64,000 bases of DNA from Antilocapra americana (taxonomy: Eukaryota; Chordata; Mammalia; Artiodactyla; Antilocapridae): NCBI GenBank assembly GCA_007570785.1, contig ML661799.1, positions 1,525,598 to 1,589,597 of the forward strand. Reading direction: 5' to 3'. Shown piece by piece: positions 52,311 to 63,474 of the stretch. The notes beneath the pieces were generated by a model that did no database searches, was not told where the DNA came from, and saw only the letters and a list, made by a program, of their open reading frames with translations. Both the position numbers and the translations under genes were made by a program. Within the stretch, counting starts at the first letter, position 1, and each line of letters starts with the position of its first letter.

Positions 52311-53507
52311 CACAAGATCTCCTTCCTCCTCAGAATCTTCCCAGAAGGACCAGTTAACACAATATCATAGTCCAGAGAGACAAATGTTGACCACTAAAAT
52401 ACAGGAAAGAGTTTGAAACAGTAAACAAACCAACAAACCACCCACAGACTCTTTCGAGAGGCAGTGGTTCCTCGCAGCTCATCTGAAAGAAGTCCCATGT
52501 GTCGCAACAACAAAATTAGTTTTCTTGTGAAGCTCAGTAATGCCTTCTCTCCTTCCCAGCATCACTTTCCTTTTCTCCTTTATCTTTGCTACCCTAGGAC
52601 AGCACTATTGAGTAAAGCTTTAACATGTAAGCTTTGTCTCAAGTTCTATGTTCTAGAAACTTCAGTCAAATCAAGATGTTAACATAAACATTTCTTTGAA
52701 TGGTTCAGTCTCTTCAGAGTAAATGTTCAGACTTCCAGATTTCCTCCTGCAATGCTCCACCACCCTGACTCACCGTTAACGATGACGAAGTAGACGGTGA
52801 CATGTACATAATTTGTAGTAATGGGAAAGGTGAACTAACCTATGGTCAAAACTGACCTCTGCCACTGGGTTGTTTATGTAATCTGGTTTCTATACTTCTC
52901 TGACTGACTTGTCAGGATGACACACAAGCACCCACAGTCAAAAACCATGATTCCGGTCCTTTTTCTCCAATTGCAAAGTTCTCGGCTCTGTGACCTCTTT
53001 GTTCCAATTCCAGACCTCTACTCAACTACAAATTCTCAGCATCCCAACAAATAAGAATGATTTCCATCACACCATAGCCTAAATTATCTCTACCCCACTG
53101 TTTGTAAGAAAATTCCATGATCATATTACTGGGAAAAAGGAAGTAGTGAATTTAGAAATTTTTTTCTTTCCATAAAAAACCTTACTTTCAAGACTATTCT
53201 GTCCTCGTGGACTCAAAAACAGGAAGTTGCCTTTGGGACGTAAAGCTAAAAATGACCTCTTTGTTCTGGATGGTTCCTGCCTTTCCTGAAGAACTAAAAC
53301 TCATTGCTTTCATGGGAGGAGAACTCCAGGAAAACAAATTTACAATATATGGATATTCACTCAAAACACATGTTAAACATATTATCTATCCCTTTTAAGC
53401 AATTAAAGTATTTTCTCAAAAAGTACCGTCATCGACTCATTATTGAGCCCATCTCTAGCTTGCCAATTAAGGATAACCCTCTTTATAGCTTCTCAAACAA
53501 ATTGAAC
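52311..53507. other. Unique AT-rich stretch
   Basis: No recognised repeat. A 98-codon frame at 53304-53600 runs into L1 and is not a gene. Confidence 0.45.
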
Positions 53508-53790
53508 CTAATCAAATTGATAAGCCTTTGCACAGCAAATGAAACCATAAACAGAACAACAACCTACAGACTGGGAGAAAATATTTGCAAATGCAACTGA
53601 CAAGGGCTGAATTTCCAAAATATACAAACAGCTCATACAACTCAATAACAAAAAAATAAACAAATAAACAACCCAATCAAAAAATGTCTATTTAGACATT
53701 TCTCCAAAGAAGACATACGCATAACTGATAGGCACATGAAAAGATGCTCAACATCGCTAATTATTAAATGTAAATCAAAACTACAATGAA
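53508..53790 (+). mobile_element. L1 ORF2 end, left of CHR SINE
   Basis: 'TAAGCCTTTGCACAGCAAATGAAACCATAAACAG', 'GACTGGGAGAAAATATTTGCAAATG', 'ACATTTCTCCAAAGAAGACATAC' and 'CACATGAAAAGATGCTCAACATCGCTAATTATTA' are decayed ORF2. It continues at 54085. Confidence 0.92.
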
Positions 53791-54084
53791 GGGTCTTCCC
53801 TGGTGGCTCAGTGGTAAAGAATCTGCCTGCCAATGCAGGAGACATGGTTCAATCCCTGGTCCGGGAAGATCCCACATGCGGCAGAGCAACTAAGCCCATG
53901 CTCCACAACTATTGAACCTGTGCTCTAGAGCCTGGGAACCACAACTACTGAAGCCCACAGTCCCCAGAGCCCGTGCTCTGCAGCAAGAGAAGCCACTGCA
54001 ATGGGAAGCCCGTGCACTGCAACTGGAGAAAGCCCCCAGCAACGAAGACCCAGCATGGCCAAAATAAATAAAATTATAAAAGAA
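53791..54084 (+). mobile_element. CHR-type SINE, full length, in L1
   Basis: tRNA-derived head 'GGGTCTTCCCTGGTGGCTCAGTGG', B box GGTTCAATCCC, then the CHR body with repeated 'CAACTACTGAAGCCC' and 'GAGCCCGTGCTCTGCAGCAAGAGAAGCC' units, and the end 'AAGACCCAGCATGGCCAAAATAAATAAA'. A perfect 14-bp TSD, AAAACTACAATGAA, is at 53777-53790 and 54085-54098. Confidence 0.95.
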
Positions 54085-54805
54085 AAAACTACAATGAAAT
54101 ATCACCTCATACAGTCAGTATGACCATCATTTTCTACGAATAATAAATGCTGGAGATAAAAGAGAACCTTCCTACACTGTTGGTGGGAATGTAAATTGGT
54201 ACGGCTGCTCTGGAAAACAGTATGGAGGTCCCTTTAAAAACAAAACCTAAAAGTAGAGCTATATATGATCCTACAACTCCAATTCTGGGCCTATATTCAG
54301 AGAAAACCATAACATGCAAAGATATATTCACCTCAGTGTTCACAGCAGCACTATTTACAATAGCCAAGCCATGGAAGCAACCTAAAAGTCTATTGATGGA
54401 TGAATGAAGAAAGAAGACATGGTACATACACACAATAGAATACTACTCAACCAAAAACAGAATGAAATAATGCCATTTGCAGCAACATGGATGGACCTAG
54501 AGATGATCATACTAAGTGAAGTCAGACAGAGAAAGATAAATATCATATGACATCACTTACACGTGGAATCTAAAAAACTATACAAATGAACTGATTTACA
54601 GAACAGAAACAGATTCACAGACATAGAAAACAATATTATGGTTACCAAAGGGGAAGGGGGCAGGGATAAATTAGGAGTTTGGAATTAGCAGATACAAACT
54701 ACTATATATGAAATAGATAAATAACAAAGATCTACTTATAGTATACAGAACTATATTCAATATCCTATAATAAATTATGATGGAAAAGAATTTTTAAAAA
54801 AGATA
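54085..54805 (+). mobile_element. L1 ORF2 end and 3' UTR, right of CHR SINE
   Basis: 'TACACTGTTGGTGGGAATGTAAATTGGTACGGC', 'GGATGGACCTAGAGATGATCATACTAAG' and the 3' end 'TATACAGAACTATATTCAATATCCTATAATAAATTATGATGG'. Confidence 0.92.
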
Positions 54806-57444
54806 CTCCTCTTCCTCCTCTACCTCCCAGTCCAAACACTCAATCTTCGCCCTTTATTAAGCAGCTCAGTCTGGACTCATTTCCTTGGTTTTGAACTCAG
54901 CTGTCCTTCCAGGATGTGAGTTCCTATACTTACCCCTTTGACCCAGAATAAGAAAGAGCTCTCACAAGTTCCATTGTCTCACCTCACAGTCAGGAAAGAG
55001 AGATCAAACACAAGGATTTTTAAGACCTGAAAAGAAAAGATGGATGTGAAATCACTCTGTCAACTGTAAAGCACTGTAAAAATATCAGTATTATCTCATG
55101 AAGAAAGACTTCTTAAACAGCTGCAAAGAGTACTTCTCCTAATGTTGCCTCTAGATAGTCTTTTGAATGATGGCACTTGTCCCAGGGGCCAGGAAGGATC
55201 AAGTCAGTATTAGGAGTGAGGCGTCTTTAAATCGCAGATTAGAAAGGATGGAGCAGGAGGGGGCACCTGTGGTAAGTCAGTCCCAGATGCGTCTCATCTG
55301 GCTGGACACTCACTGGCTTCAGGCATCCACTGGTGGAGCGGTATTAGGGAAGCTCAGGGAAGGCATCCAGGGAGGTCCAAGTCACAATACTGAGATGGTG
55401 GCAGAACCCCAAAACCTTCAGGCAGACCACTTCTGCAGTCATGGGCAGAGATCCACCTGGGCCACTGTCCAAATCCACTCAGCTGGGCAGAAGAGGAACT
55501 GATTTATGTCTCCAGCAGGTATGCCAGAGAAAATTCAAATTGATCAAAAATTAAATATTCATAGGACATTATTCATTAAGATTCATCTCACCGAATGGAT
55601 GAAATGAGGCAAGGGAAGAAATTAGCTTGCTTGAGAGTGTCAAAGTGATTATGTGATTAAATTGCAATTTATAATTTCTCCTTCAAAAAAGCCTTACTTC
55701 TTGATTTGTATTTTTTCCTCCTTACTGTGCCCCGCTGTTGTCTAGGCCTAAGCCAAGGGCATTCAGGGTTAATTGGAGATGGGAAGGCTCCAAACACAGT
55801 GCCTGGTCTCCATCCTTCACTCCCATCCACTGCTGACTTCAGGAGAGGGCCTTCACCCAACTTTGCTCTTAATGCTGAGAACAGGGCCTCCAGAACAAGC
55901 GAAAACCAGACAAATCCCCATAGGACCATTTGGTTGGATCGTTTCCAGGCTTAGGCCACTATCTCCTTTTCCTCTATGAGGAAAAAAAATAACTATATAT
56001 ATATGCAATACAATTTTTCGGTAGATTGTCAGTGTTCCTACAGGACATACCTAGATGACCACCCTCCATATTCTCCCAGAAGGAGGCATCTTTCTTGTAC
56101 TCTTGGCTCCCCCTCCTGAACTTGATGTGGAGTTACACAGAGCCTCCTTGAGGCAAAGTCAGGGTCAGGTGATTACTTGGCAAAGCTCACCCACTGAGAC
56201 TCCATCATTGAAGGCTAACAAGCCTGTTCCTCAGCGCCCACCAACAAAAAGGTCCTCAGGGAAGTAACCAGAACTCAAGAACCCAGCAGTCCAGGGACAA
56301 GAGAATAGGTATACCCTCAGGAAACCCACTCCCTTCAGCTGGTGGATCCTCTCTGCCACACTCCCCCATCTGGCAACCCTGAACCCAGTGAAGAACCAGG
56401 GATATGCCCCAAACCTTATCACATGGAGACCAGGCAGCTTTAGGTTCCCAGCTAGTCTTCAGAGCCCTGAGGATCCTGAGCATGCAGCCACCTTAGGGGG
56501 CTCACGTGGGCCCAAGGATCAGCAAGCTCCAAATGGAGCCCCACTTTTATCTGCTCCTTTCATTGTGCTTCTGGGTGTGATTTAACTCCAGGAAAGGGTT
56601 TTGCTGCTAAAAATAATTTTAAATCACCAAATTAGATGACCTCTCCTAAGCCCCTTCCAGACCAGAAGCTTCTGATTCTCCGACTTCAGTGGTATAGAAA
56701 CAAGATGTACTCTGGGCTAGACAAAGTCTCCATTTTCTCCCCTTACCTCTCGCTTTGAGAAAAGCTGCAATCTGTCTGTCTTCCTTTCTAGAAGCTGGAG
56801 TCCAGCTAAGATGCTCTGTATGGGTATGGAAGCAGACAGCTAACTGGGTTTATCTCACTCTGTCTCTGTCTTCTCCCATCTTGGCCTTTCACTGTCTCTA
56901 TCATTCTGTGTCTCTCTACTGTTACTGCCCAAAGAAGATTTAGAGGCTGGCTCCAGCAGCTGAGAAGGGTGGTATTAATTCCAAGCTTGTTTCCAAACAC
57001 CACAGAGGCCTGCCCAGGTTAATTAGTTGTGCAGGCTTCTCTTCAAGTGAGCGAGCCGGCAGAGTTTTTTATAGCTCTGTCACTGTGGTTATTTGTTCAT
57101 CTTCTCTTTTATTTGGAAATGCGTTCATCTGGCAATAAATAACATCCGCCATGACTAAGGATGATAAACGCAGTGAGCAACTCCTCCAGGGGTTTGAGGG
57201 GTCACAGTCAGAAGACTCCAAGGCCCAGGCCCCCTTCCTGGAGGTGTTTCCAGGCCCTTGGAGAGGCAGAGAGGGTATGGGTGAGGCCAATGAGAGGAGG
57301 CTGGAGGAAGAGGCCGAACCAAGGGGTGTGGACATGGCCACAGGTGAAGAAGAAATACCACCGGTGAGCAGAGCCCTCAGCAAGGGAGTGGGCCTGAGGG
57401 TCTCAGGTAAAAGGCACTGAGGGTGGGCATGCCTCGTGGCAGAG
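54806..57444. other. Long unique stretch, possible regulatory DNA
   Basis: About 2.6 kb without young repeats. 55555-55700 is AT-rich with ATTA/TAAT words, and 57010-57160 has TTAATTAG and a mixed GC/AT look; both are plausible conserved non-coding blocks. A short AT repeat lies at 55993-56004. The frames at 57151-57420 (89 codons) begin in a good initiation context but match nothing known. Confidence 0.4.
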
Positions 57445-57625
57445 TGAAGGAAGACGATTTGGCTCCAGCACCTATGACCTGTGTGAACTCAGGCAAGCGT
57501 CTAGTCTCCATGCTTTGGTTTCCTCACCCTTAAAATGAGAAGGGTAATAATAACTTTCTACTCAGAGTGGTTACAAATACCTAGGAGATGATGGATGCAA
57601 ATGTGCTCCACAAACAAAAGGGATT
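57445..57625 (+). mobile_element. MIR SINE
   Basis: 'CTATGACCTGTGTGAACTCAGGCAAGC', 'TCTCCATGCTTTGGTTTCCTCACCCTTAAAATGAGAAGGGTAATAATAAC' and 'AGGAGATGATGGATGCAAATGTGC' match sense MIR. Confidence 0.88.
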
Positions 57626-58019
57626 CTCTTTTTTAGATGAAAAGAATTGCTCAGGTAGACAGTCTTGGCGTGTGTGTTCAGGACCCTAGGCCTCCCTGGG
57701 AAAAAATTAATCTGAACATGTTAGAGAAGGGATTTGATGAGGCAGTTTCAGCCTTCTGTCCAAAGGATCTGTGCTGATGACTTCAACATGACCACAGAGT
57801 TTGGCCCATTTACAAGTTGACTGAACTCTTACGATGGCTAGTTCAGCTCTTGCACAAGCCCCAGCTGGGCAAATTCTTAATCCAAACAAAATTACCATGG
57901 GAAATACTTCACACTGATCTCCAAGTGCTTACGGAGGACTTTAGGGGTGATAGAGGGGGAAGGGGACAGAAGGACCACAGGATAAAACTAACTAGGCAGA
58001 ACAGAATATTGGTAGAGGG
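57626..58019. other. Unique stretch
   Basis: Nothing recognised. Confidence 0.45.
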
Positions 58020-58240
58020 TATTAGCTTGGGATTTAAATCACCTGTTTATATCACTTTAAGCCTATAAGCCTTAGAGAAGCTGTTTAACATTTTACCTCC
58101 TTTTAGTTTCCTTATCTATAAAATGGGCATCATAATAGCACCTAGCTCCTTGGATTGTGGTGTGAAGACTGAATGAGATGAAGTAGGTGACATACTTAGG
58201 ATAGTAGATGGCACACAGCAAGAGTTTGATAAACACTAGC
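58020..58240 (+). mobile_element. MIR SINE
   Basis: 'GCCTTAGAGAAGCTGTTTAACATTTTACCTCCTTTTAGTTTCCTTATCTATAAAATGGGCATCATAATAGCACC' and a tail 'GATGGCACACAGCAAGAGTTTGATAAACAC' match sense MIR well. Confidence 0.9.
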
Positions 58241-58570
58241 CATCCTTATAACACATAAAATTAGGCAAGACACAGATAACTGATCTATTCACTCAAACAT
58301 GTATAACCTTATTTTTACCAGTTGAGAACCTGGGTACACAATAAAAAATTTCAGTCTGGTGAGGTTTAATCAAGGAATGCTTCCAAGAAGAGTAACTTCA
58401 ACACAGTTAAAAGGAGAAGAGACAGGATATTCTTGTGTACTGCTGGGCAGATCCTCATGTATTTTCCCATTAATGCTTGAATCATAGCCAAGGTTATGAG
58501 AGCCAAATCACCCATAGAGAGCTACCAGCAAGCTGCCAGCAGATGGAGCCAGCCACCTCCACGTGGAGCT
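58241..58570. other. Unique stretch
   Basis: Nothing recognised before the SINE target duplication. CCAGCAGATGGAG at about 58536-58548 is close to a CTCF core but has one mismatch at a key C. Confidence 0.4.
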
Positions 58571-58581
58571 GATGGAGGCAC

Positions 58582-58709
58582 TGTGCACGTGCTAAGTTCC
58601 TTCAATCGTGTCGGACTCTGCAACCCCATGGACTGTAGCCCTCCAGACTTCTCTATCAATGGAATTCTCCAGGCAAGAATACTGGAGTGGGTTGCCATTT
58701 TCTTCTCCA
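58582..58709 (-). mobile_element. 5'-truncated Bov-A SINE
   Basis: Antisense 'GTGCTAAGTTCCTTCAATCGTGTCGGACTC' tail and body, ending at 'GTTGCCATTTTCTTCTCCA'; the tRNA head is absent. A perfect 11-bp TSD, GATGGAGGCAC, at 58571-58581 and 58710-58720 shows that the truncated form is the original insertion. Confidence 0.95.
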
Positions 58710-58720
58710 GATGGAGGCAC

Positions 58721-59480
58721 CAGAAGCCCTCAAATCAACCAGCACCCAGCTCACCTCCAGTCAGGATAGAAAAGGACTAAGAGGCCAGAAGAGAGGGCCT
58801 GTGGGGACAGGTCAGGCCTTCCTCTCCCCTGTGGAGAAGAGATGGCTTTCCTGCCCCAATGCAAAGGGAAAGAGGATGCACAGACCCCACCGTGCCTCAG
58901 CTCAGAGCATCACCAAGGAGTCCTTTGGTTCCAGGAGCCAAGCACAGCAGCCTAATGCTCTGTTTTTTTCCACCCCTCCACTGTAAGGAAAAGAGCAGAG
59001 CTCTTGACATTCACACCCTGAGGTCTAGGATTATACTGGAACGTAAAGACTGGTCCCTGTAGATTGTGAAAGCAGGAAGGCCACTGCAGTAGCCGACCCA
59101 ACAGACGTGGTACAGCATGAATGGGAAGAAGGTGGCAGGCAGCTCTCCCATCTAAGTCCAGGTGGCCCTTGAAGACAATAGCCACCCCAGCAGGCCCTGT
59201 AACTGCACATGGAAATGCACAAAAGTCAGTTCTAGGGCAGAAACCAAAGGTTTACCCAGGTTGGGCTGAATCACGAGTTGGAGATCTAAGCTAGAGGATG
59301 GAGTCATAGGGAGCCTATATCACTAGTGAGACCAAAGGAAGGAGCAACTGAGGAGGTGGGGCTGGGAGGAGAGGATGGTCCTCAGAAAAGGAGGTAGCTG
59401 GGGTGAGATCTTCAGTATCCAGCAGAACCAGAAAGAACCCAGAAGGAGTAAAGGAAGCATGACACCTCCCCATCCACCTG
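58721..59480. other. Unique stretch
   Basis: Nothing recognised. Frames at 58687-59222 have no known motif. Confidence 0.45.
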
Positions 59481-59690
59481 TGCTGTGTGCTGTTGTGTCT
59501 GACTCTTTCAGACCCCCTGGACTATAGCCCACCAGGCTCCTCAGTCCACAGAATTTTTCAGGCAAGAATACTGGAGTGAGTTGCCATTGCCTGCTCCAGG
59601 GGATCTTCCTGACCCAAGGATTGAACCTGCATCTCTGGCATCGCCTGCATTGGCAGGCGCATTCTTTAACATTGCTCCACCTGGGAATCT
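59481..59690 (-). mobile_element. Bov-tA SINE
   Basis: Antisense tail 'GTGCTGTTGTGTCTGACTC', full body, reverse B box ('GATTGAACCTGC') and head 'GCTCCACCTGGGAATC'. No certain TSD. Confidence 0.93.
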
Positions 59691-60709
59691 CAACCTCTGT
59701 GCCCATAAGTCATATCAAAAGGCCTCTTCCTCCCCATCCCTCCTCCCAGCCTCAAACAGAGCTGCTGGCACCTTGGAAACGGCGAGAATGGGTGCCGTCA
59801 AGCCAGTCCCCACTTTCCCTCCTCTGACCAAATAATCAGGGCCCACCCAGCTCTAGCTGACACTGAAGGGGAGGAGAAGAATCAAGTTTTTAATCAAGCT
59901 TGCCATGAAAGTTTTAAATATGTAGAGGACTGAATCTTAATTACCGGAATGAGACCAAAAGTCTCACTAGTAACCGAAAGTGGCTGGAAAGTTATGGAAC
60001 CAGACCAAGACATCATTAAGGAAGCTGTTCCCCAGCAGGAAAGAGAGATCTGGCAAGGTATAGCCAGGGGCAGTTACTGGAAGAAATAAAATTGCCTTGT
60101 GTTTATACTCAAACAAGTTGAGACTCCCCAGTAAATCAGGCCCAATTACCTGCCCAGAGGAAGTAGATGTACATTGGAGACCTGTGTCCCTGTGGTCAGG
60201 ACTCCCACAGGACACATCCTGCTCTTTCCCATGCAGCTGCTGTCCCACCTCCCAGGGCAGAGACCTTAAGTGAAGAAGGGGAAATCTGTCCTCAGGCTTT
60301 TAATGAAGCTCTTAGAGGAACATGATGGCTTCTTCCTAGAGGAATCACCAATGGAATGTGCTCACAGGCAGCTGAAAAAGATGGTACGATTTGCTTATTT
60401 CTGGTGCATTCCAGGAAGCATTACCTCTACCTCACCACTAGCATCCTCCAGTGGTCCCCGCCTGGAACAGCCAACAGCCACAGAGGTCTTTGACTTTCCA
60501 GGCTGAGAAAGACAGGAGAGGAACAAGTCAAGGGACACAACCAGCCCTGGGACACAGATGCAACACCTCCAGAGGGTCAGAAGATGCCAGAGGGGGCTTG
60601 ATTCCCTAGTGGAAAATGAGAGGAAACAAAGTTTATAAAGAGAGGGGGAACTGATTCATGGAACAGGATGTTCCCTTGGCTAATTTCCATCTAGGGAAAG
60701 GGAGGAACG
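59691..60709. other. Unique stretch
   Basis: No recognised repeat or exon. A 78-codon frame at 60270-60506 has no known motif. Confidence 0.45.
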
Positions 60710-60875
60710 TTACTGAATGCCTAGGCTGTATCAGGCACTCTGTTCATCCTTACCTTGTTTGATCCCCATATCCACAGCCATGTAAGGAAGGCCTTCTCTC
60801 CATTTGGCCGCTGAGGAAAATGAGGCAGAGTGGTTGCCTAAGGTTACATGTTGCTGGGATTTAAACGGCAGGTCT
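60710..60875 (-). mobile_element. MIR SINE
   Basis: Antisense MIR: 'TGCCTAGGCTGTATCAGGCACTCTGTTCATCC', 'GCTGAGGAAAATGAGGCAGAGTGGTTGCCTAAGGTTACATG'. Confidence 0.8.
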
Positions 60876-61688
60876 GTCTGTATAGCATACATGGAGATTT
60901 ACTGCCTTTATTGCCCCTTCAGTAAAGGGTTTGCTGTCCTGATGCCAAGAGTGTTGGTTCTAGCTGCCTCAGAAGTTAAGCCACAGTCATGCTTTTCTCA
61001 AGTATGTTCGCCAGTCAATGGATAAGCAAGATGGTGGTATACAAGCCTAGCCCTTTCTACCAACATGGAACTCCTCTAGCAAGCAGTTTTGCTCCAGGCT
61101 GCCCCATTGGGCTGACAGAAGCATTATCAGTTTTGCTCCACAGACTGAGACCTCCTCCTGGCCAAACCTGCTTTCTGTCTTTTCCTTTAATAGGTATTAT
61201 TCCCCTTTTGTACACCTAACTCCAATTTAGCACCTGGTTCCTAGAGAACCCAGCTGGAACTCCCAACTGTCTGACTCTTAAGCTCCTGCTCATTCTAACA
61301 CCTTATCCTCACTTTCGCTCACCCTTGAGGTAACATTGCTACAGCCCAGAAAATAACTTCCTATTGGTAGCTTTGTTTCACCCATTTCAGAGGAAAGCTA
61401 CTAAGGTTTAAGGATTAGAGGAATTCCCAGTTAGTTACCCTTGACTATTAGGTATTCAATCAAATCGGTGCCTAACATTCGACCATACTTTGAACTCTTA
61501 AGTCCAAGTAAACAGTTGCCCTCACTTTCTCCATTTCGCCTATATCAATTCCAACCTTATATTTTCCACAAAAATGGGATTGAGATACAACTTTATTATA
61601 TGATGTGCTTAATGAGAATACTTTGTGATTCCTATGTTTCATTTAAAAGACAGGCGAGCACAAACAAAAGGAAAAAATCTACTTCATC

Positions 61689-61691
<3 letters not shown>
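60876..61691. other. Unique stretch
   Basis: No recognised repeat. It ends at the (TA)n repeat that opens the L1M block. Confidence 0.45.

Positions 61692-61722
<31 letters not shown>
61692..61722 (+). repeat. (TA)n microsatellite
   Basis: About 15 TA units. It is a self-complementary run able to extrude a cruciform. Confidence 0.95.
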
Positions 61723-61726
<4 letters not shown>

Positions 61727-62158
61727 CCAAAACAGACAAAGATATTACCCATTATATTGAATTGTGAGAAACTTGAACTGTTCCCACTAAAATCAGAAAG
61801 TAAGGAGACCCCTCTCACCATTGCTTTTCAACACTGTGTAGGGAAATACTGCTTAATGCAGTAAGACAAGAAAAGAAAAGGTATACATTTGAGGAAGGAA
61901 AAAATAAAACTGTTCTTTTTCACAGATAGCATGATCATCTATAGAAAATCTGGAAGATCTGAAAAAAAAAACCCTTCAGGAACTAATCAGTAATTACAGC
62001 AAGGTTGCAGGATACAGAGTTCATATGTAAGAGTCAGCCTCCTTCCTATACACCAGGAATGAACAAGTAGAATTTGAAATTAAAAAACATGATGTATTTA
62101 CATTAGCACCACCCAAAACTGAGATACTTAGATATACACGCCTTACCAAAAGGGTGTG
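61723..62158 (+). mobile_element. Old L1M ORF2, left of LTR
   Basis: 'AATACCAAAACAGACAAAGATATTAC', 'TTGCTTTTCAACACTGTGTAGGG', a decayed RT motif at about 61915-61945 ('TTTTTCACAGATAGCATGATCATC', read FTDSMII for usual YADDMII) and 'GGTTGCAGGATACAGAGTTC'. It resumes after the LTR. The catalytic box is lost. Confidence 0.9.
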
Positions 62159-62781
62159 TGTGGGGTCTCACTGCCTGCCACTCAAAAGTCAAAAAACAGG
62201 CCAGGTTGGTGGAAAGGAAAGTTTGCTTTATTTAAGATGCTGGCAACTGGGGTGGGGAGGGTGGTGGACATCTGTCCAAAGGCCAAGCAGGGAGTGAGAG
62301 CATTTATATACACAGCTGGGGGCGGAGGACGGTTACATGCAGAAAAAGCATCTCTAACTGTCTTCTTCAAATTTATCATCAGTGGTCTGAGCAGCAGCAT
62401 CTTGATTGTTGTAGGTGCAGTTAATCTTCCGTTGCAGGGCCCATTTGTTCCCATTTCTTTGCATCCAGTTCTTGGAACTGTGGCACCTCATGTCCTGGGT
62501 ACTGTTTGGTCATCGTGTAGTTAATTTCTCCACCTGGTGTTTTGGTAGCTGTAAGACAGCTCACAGGATATTGCTCAGAGTGTTATCTTTAGCCTTTGAG
62601 AAAGAACTGCAGGTCCTTGACTGTGCTTAAGGACTACATTATTATTATTTAGTCTCTTTTGACTGTTTTCCCATTTCTCACTTCTCTGATTAAACGTTTT
62701 CTCTGACTAAAGTTTTCCACAGACAAAAGGCAAGCAGAGGACATGGGGTGGGGGGACAATAGGGTGCTGCTCCATTTCACA
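62159..62781 (-). mobile_element. Solo LTR of an endogenous retrovirus
   Basis: About 623 bp opening TGTGGGG and closing TTTCACA, so the termini have TG...CA form. Read on the minus strand it has a TATAAA-like box near 62310 and an AATAAA signal near 62226, in the U3-R-U5 order. There is no gag, pol or env sequence beside it and L1 lies on both sides, so it is a solo LTR left by recombination. The ERV class cannot be fixed by eye, and TSD bases are unclear because of the TG-rich left edge. Confidence 0.75.
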
Positions 62782-63356
62782 AGTGCATACAAGATCTATA
62801 AAAGGAAAACTACAAAACTCAGATGAAAAATATCGAGGAAAAATTTAATAAATGCAGAGTTCCATTTACTTAATAAATTCCATTTTCATGAGTAGGAAGA
62901 CAATACTGTCAGGATATTAGTTCTTTCCAATTTGATCTACTGATTCAATGTGATCCCAATCATAATCCTAGCAATTATTTTGTGGTGTTGACAAACTAAT
63001 CACAAAATTTATATGGAGAGGCAAAAGACCCAGAATAGCCGATACAACGCTGAAGGCGAAGAGGAAAATCAAAGGACTAATATTACTTGACTTCAAGACT
63101 TCTCAAAGCTACACTAACCAAGACAATGTGGCCCTGACAAAAAAAAAAAAAAAAGACAAATCTGTGGAATGAAAAGCCCAGAAATATACCCACAAAAATA
63201 TAGTCAACTAATCTGTCATAAAGCAGAGGCAATACAATGGAGCAAATGAAGTCTTTTCAATAAATGATGCTGAGGCAAGAAGTATTCATGGGCAAAAATA
63301 ATAATCTAGACATAGACTTAACACTCTTCACGAAAATGAACAAAAATGGATTATAG
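62782..63356 (+). mobile_element. Old L1M ORF2, between LTR and SINE
   Basis: 'GCATACAAGATCTATAAAAGGAAAACTACAAAACTCAGATG', 'TTCCAATTTGATCTACTGATTCAATGTGATCCC', 'ATGGAGAGGCAAAAGACCCAGAATAGCC' and an A15 run at 63141-63156 are ORF2 in order. Confidence 0.92.
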
Positions 63357-63474
63357 GAATGTCCCTGGCACTCCAGTGGTTAAGACTCTGCACTTCAATT
63401 GCAGAGAGTGTGGGTTCAATCCTTGGTTGGGGAGCTAGGATCCCACACACAGAGTTGTGTGGCCAAAAAGAAAA
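63357..63474 (+). mobile_element. CHR-2-type short SINE in L1M
   Basis: Head 'GAATGTCCCTGGCACTCCAGTGGTTAAGACTCTGCAC', B box GGTTCAATCC, and end 'CACAGAGTTGTGTGGCCAAAAAGAAAA'. About 118 bp, the tRNA-only CHR form. The TSD is GGATTATAG (63348-63356) and GGATCATAG (63475-63483), one mismatch. Confidence 0.88.

Noticed and set aside
57147..57420. Annotating the 89-codon frame as a gene
   Set aside because: A good start context alone is not enough; there is no homology, and similar lengths are frequent in this window.
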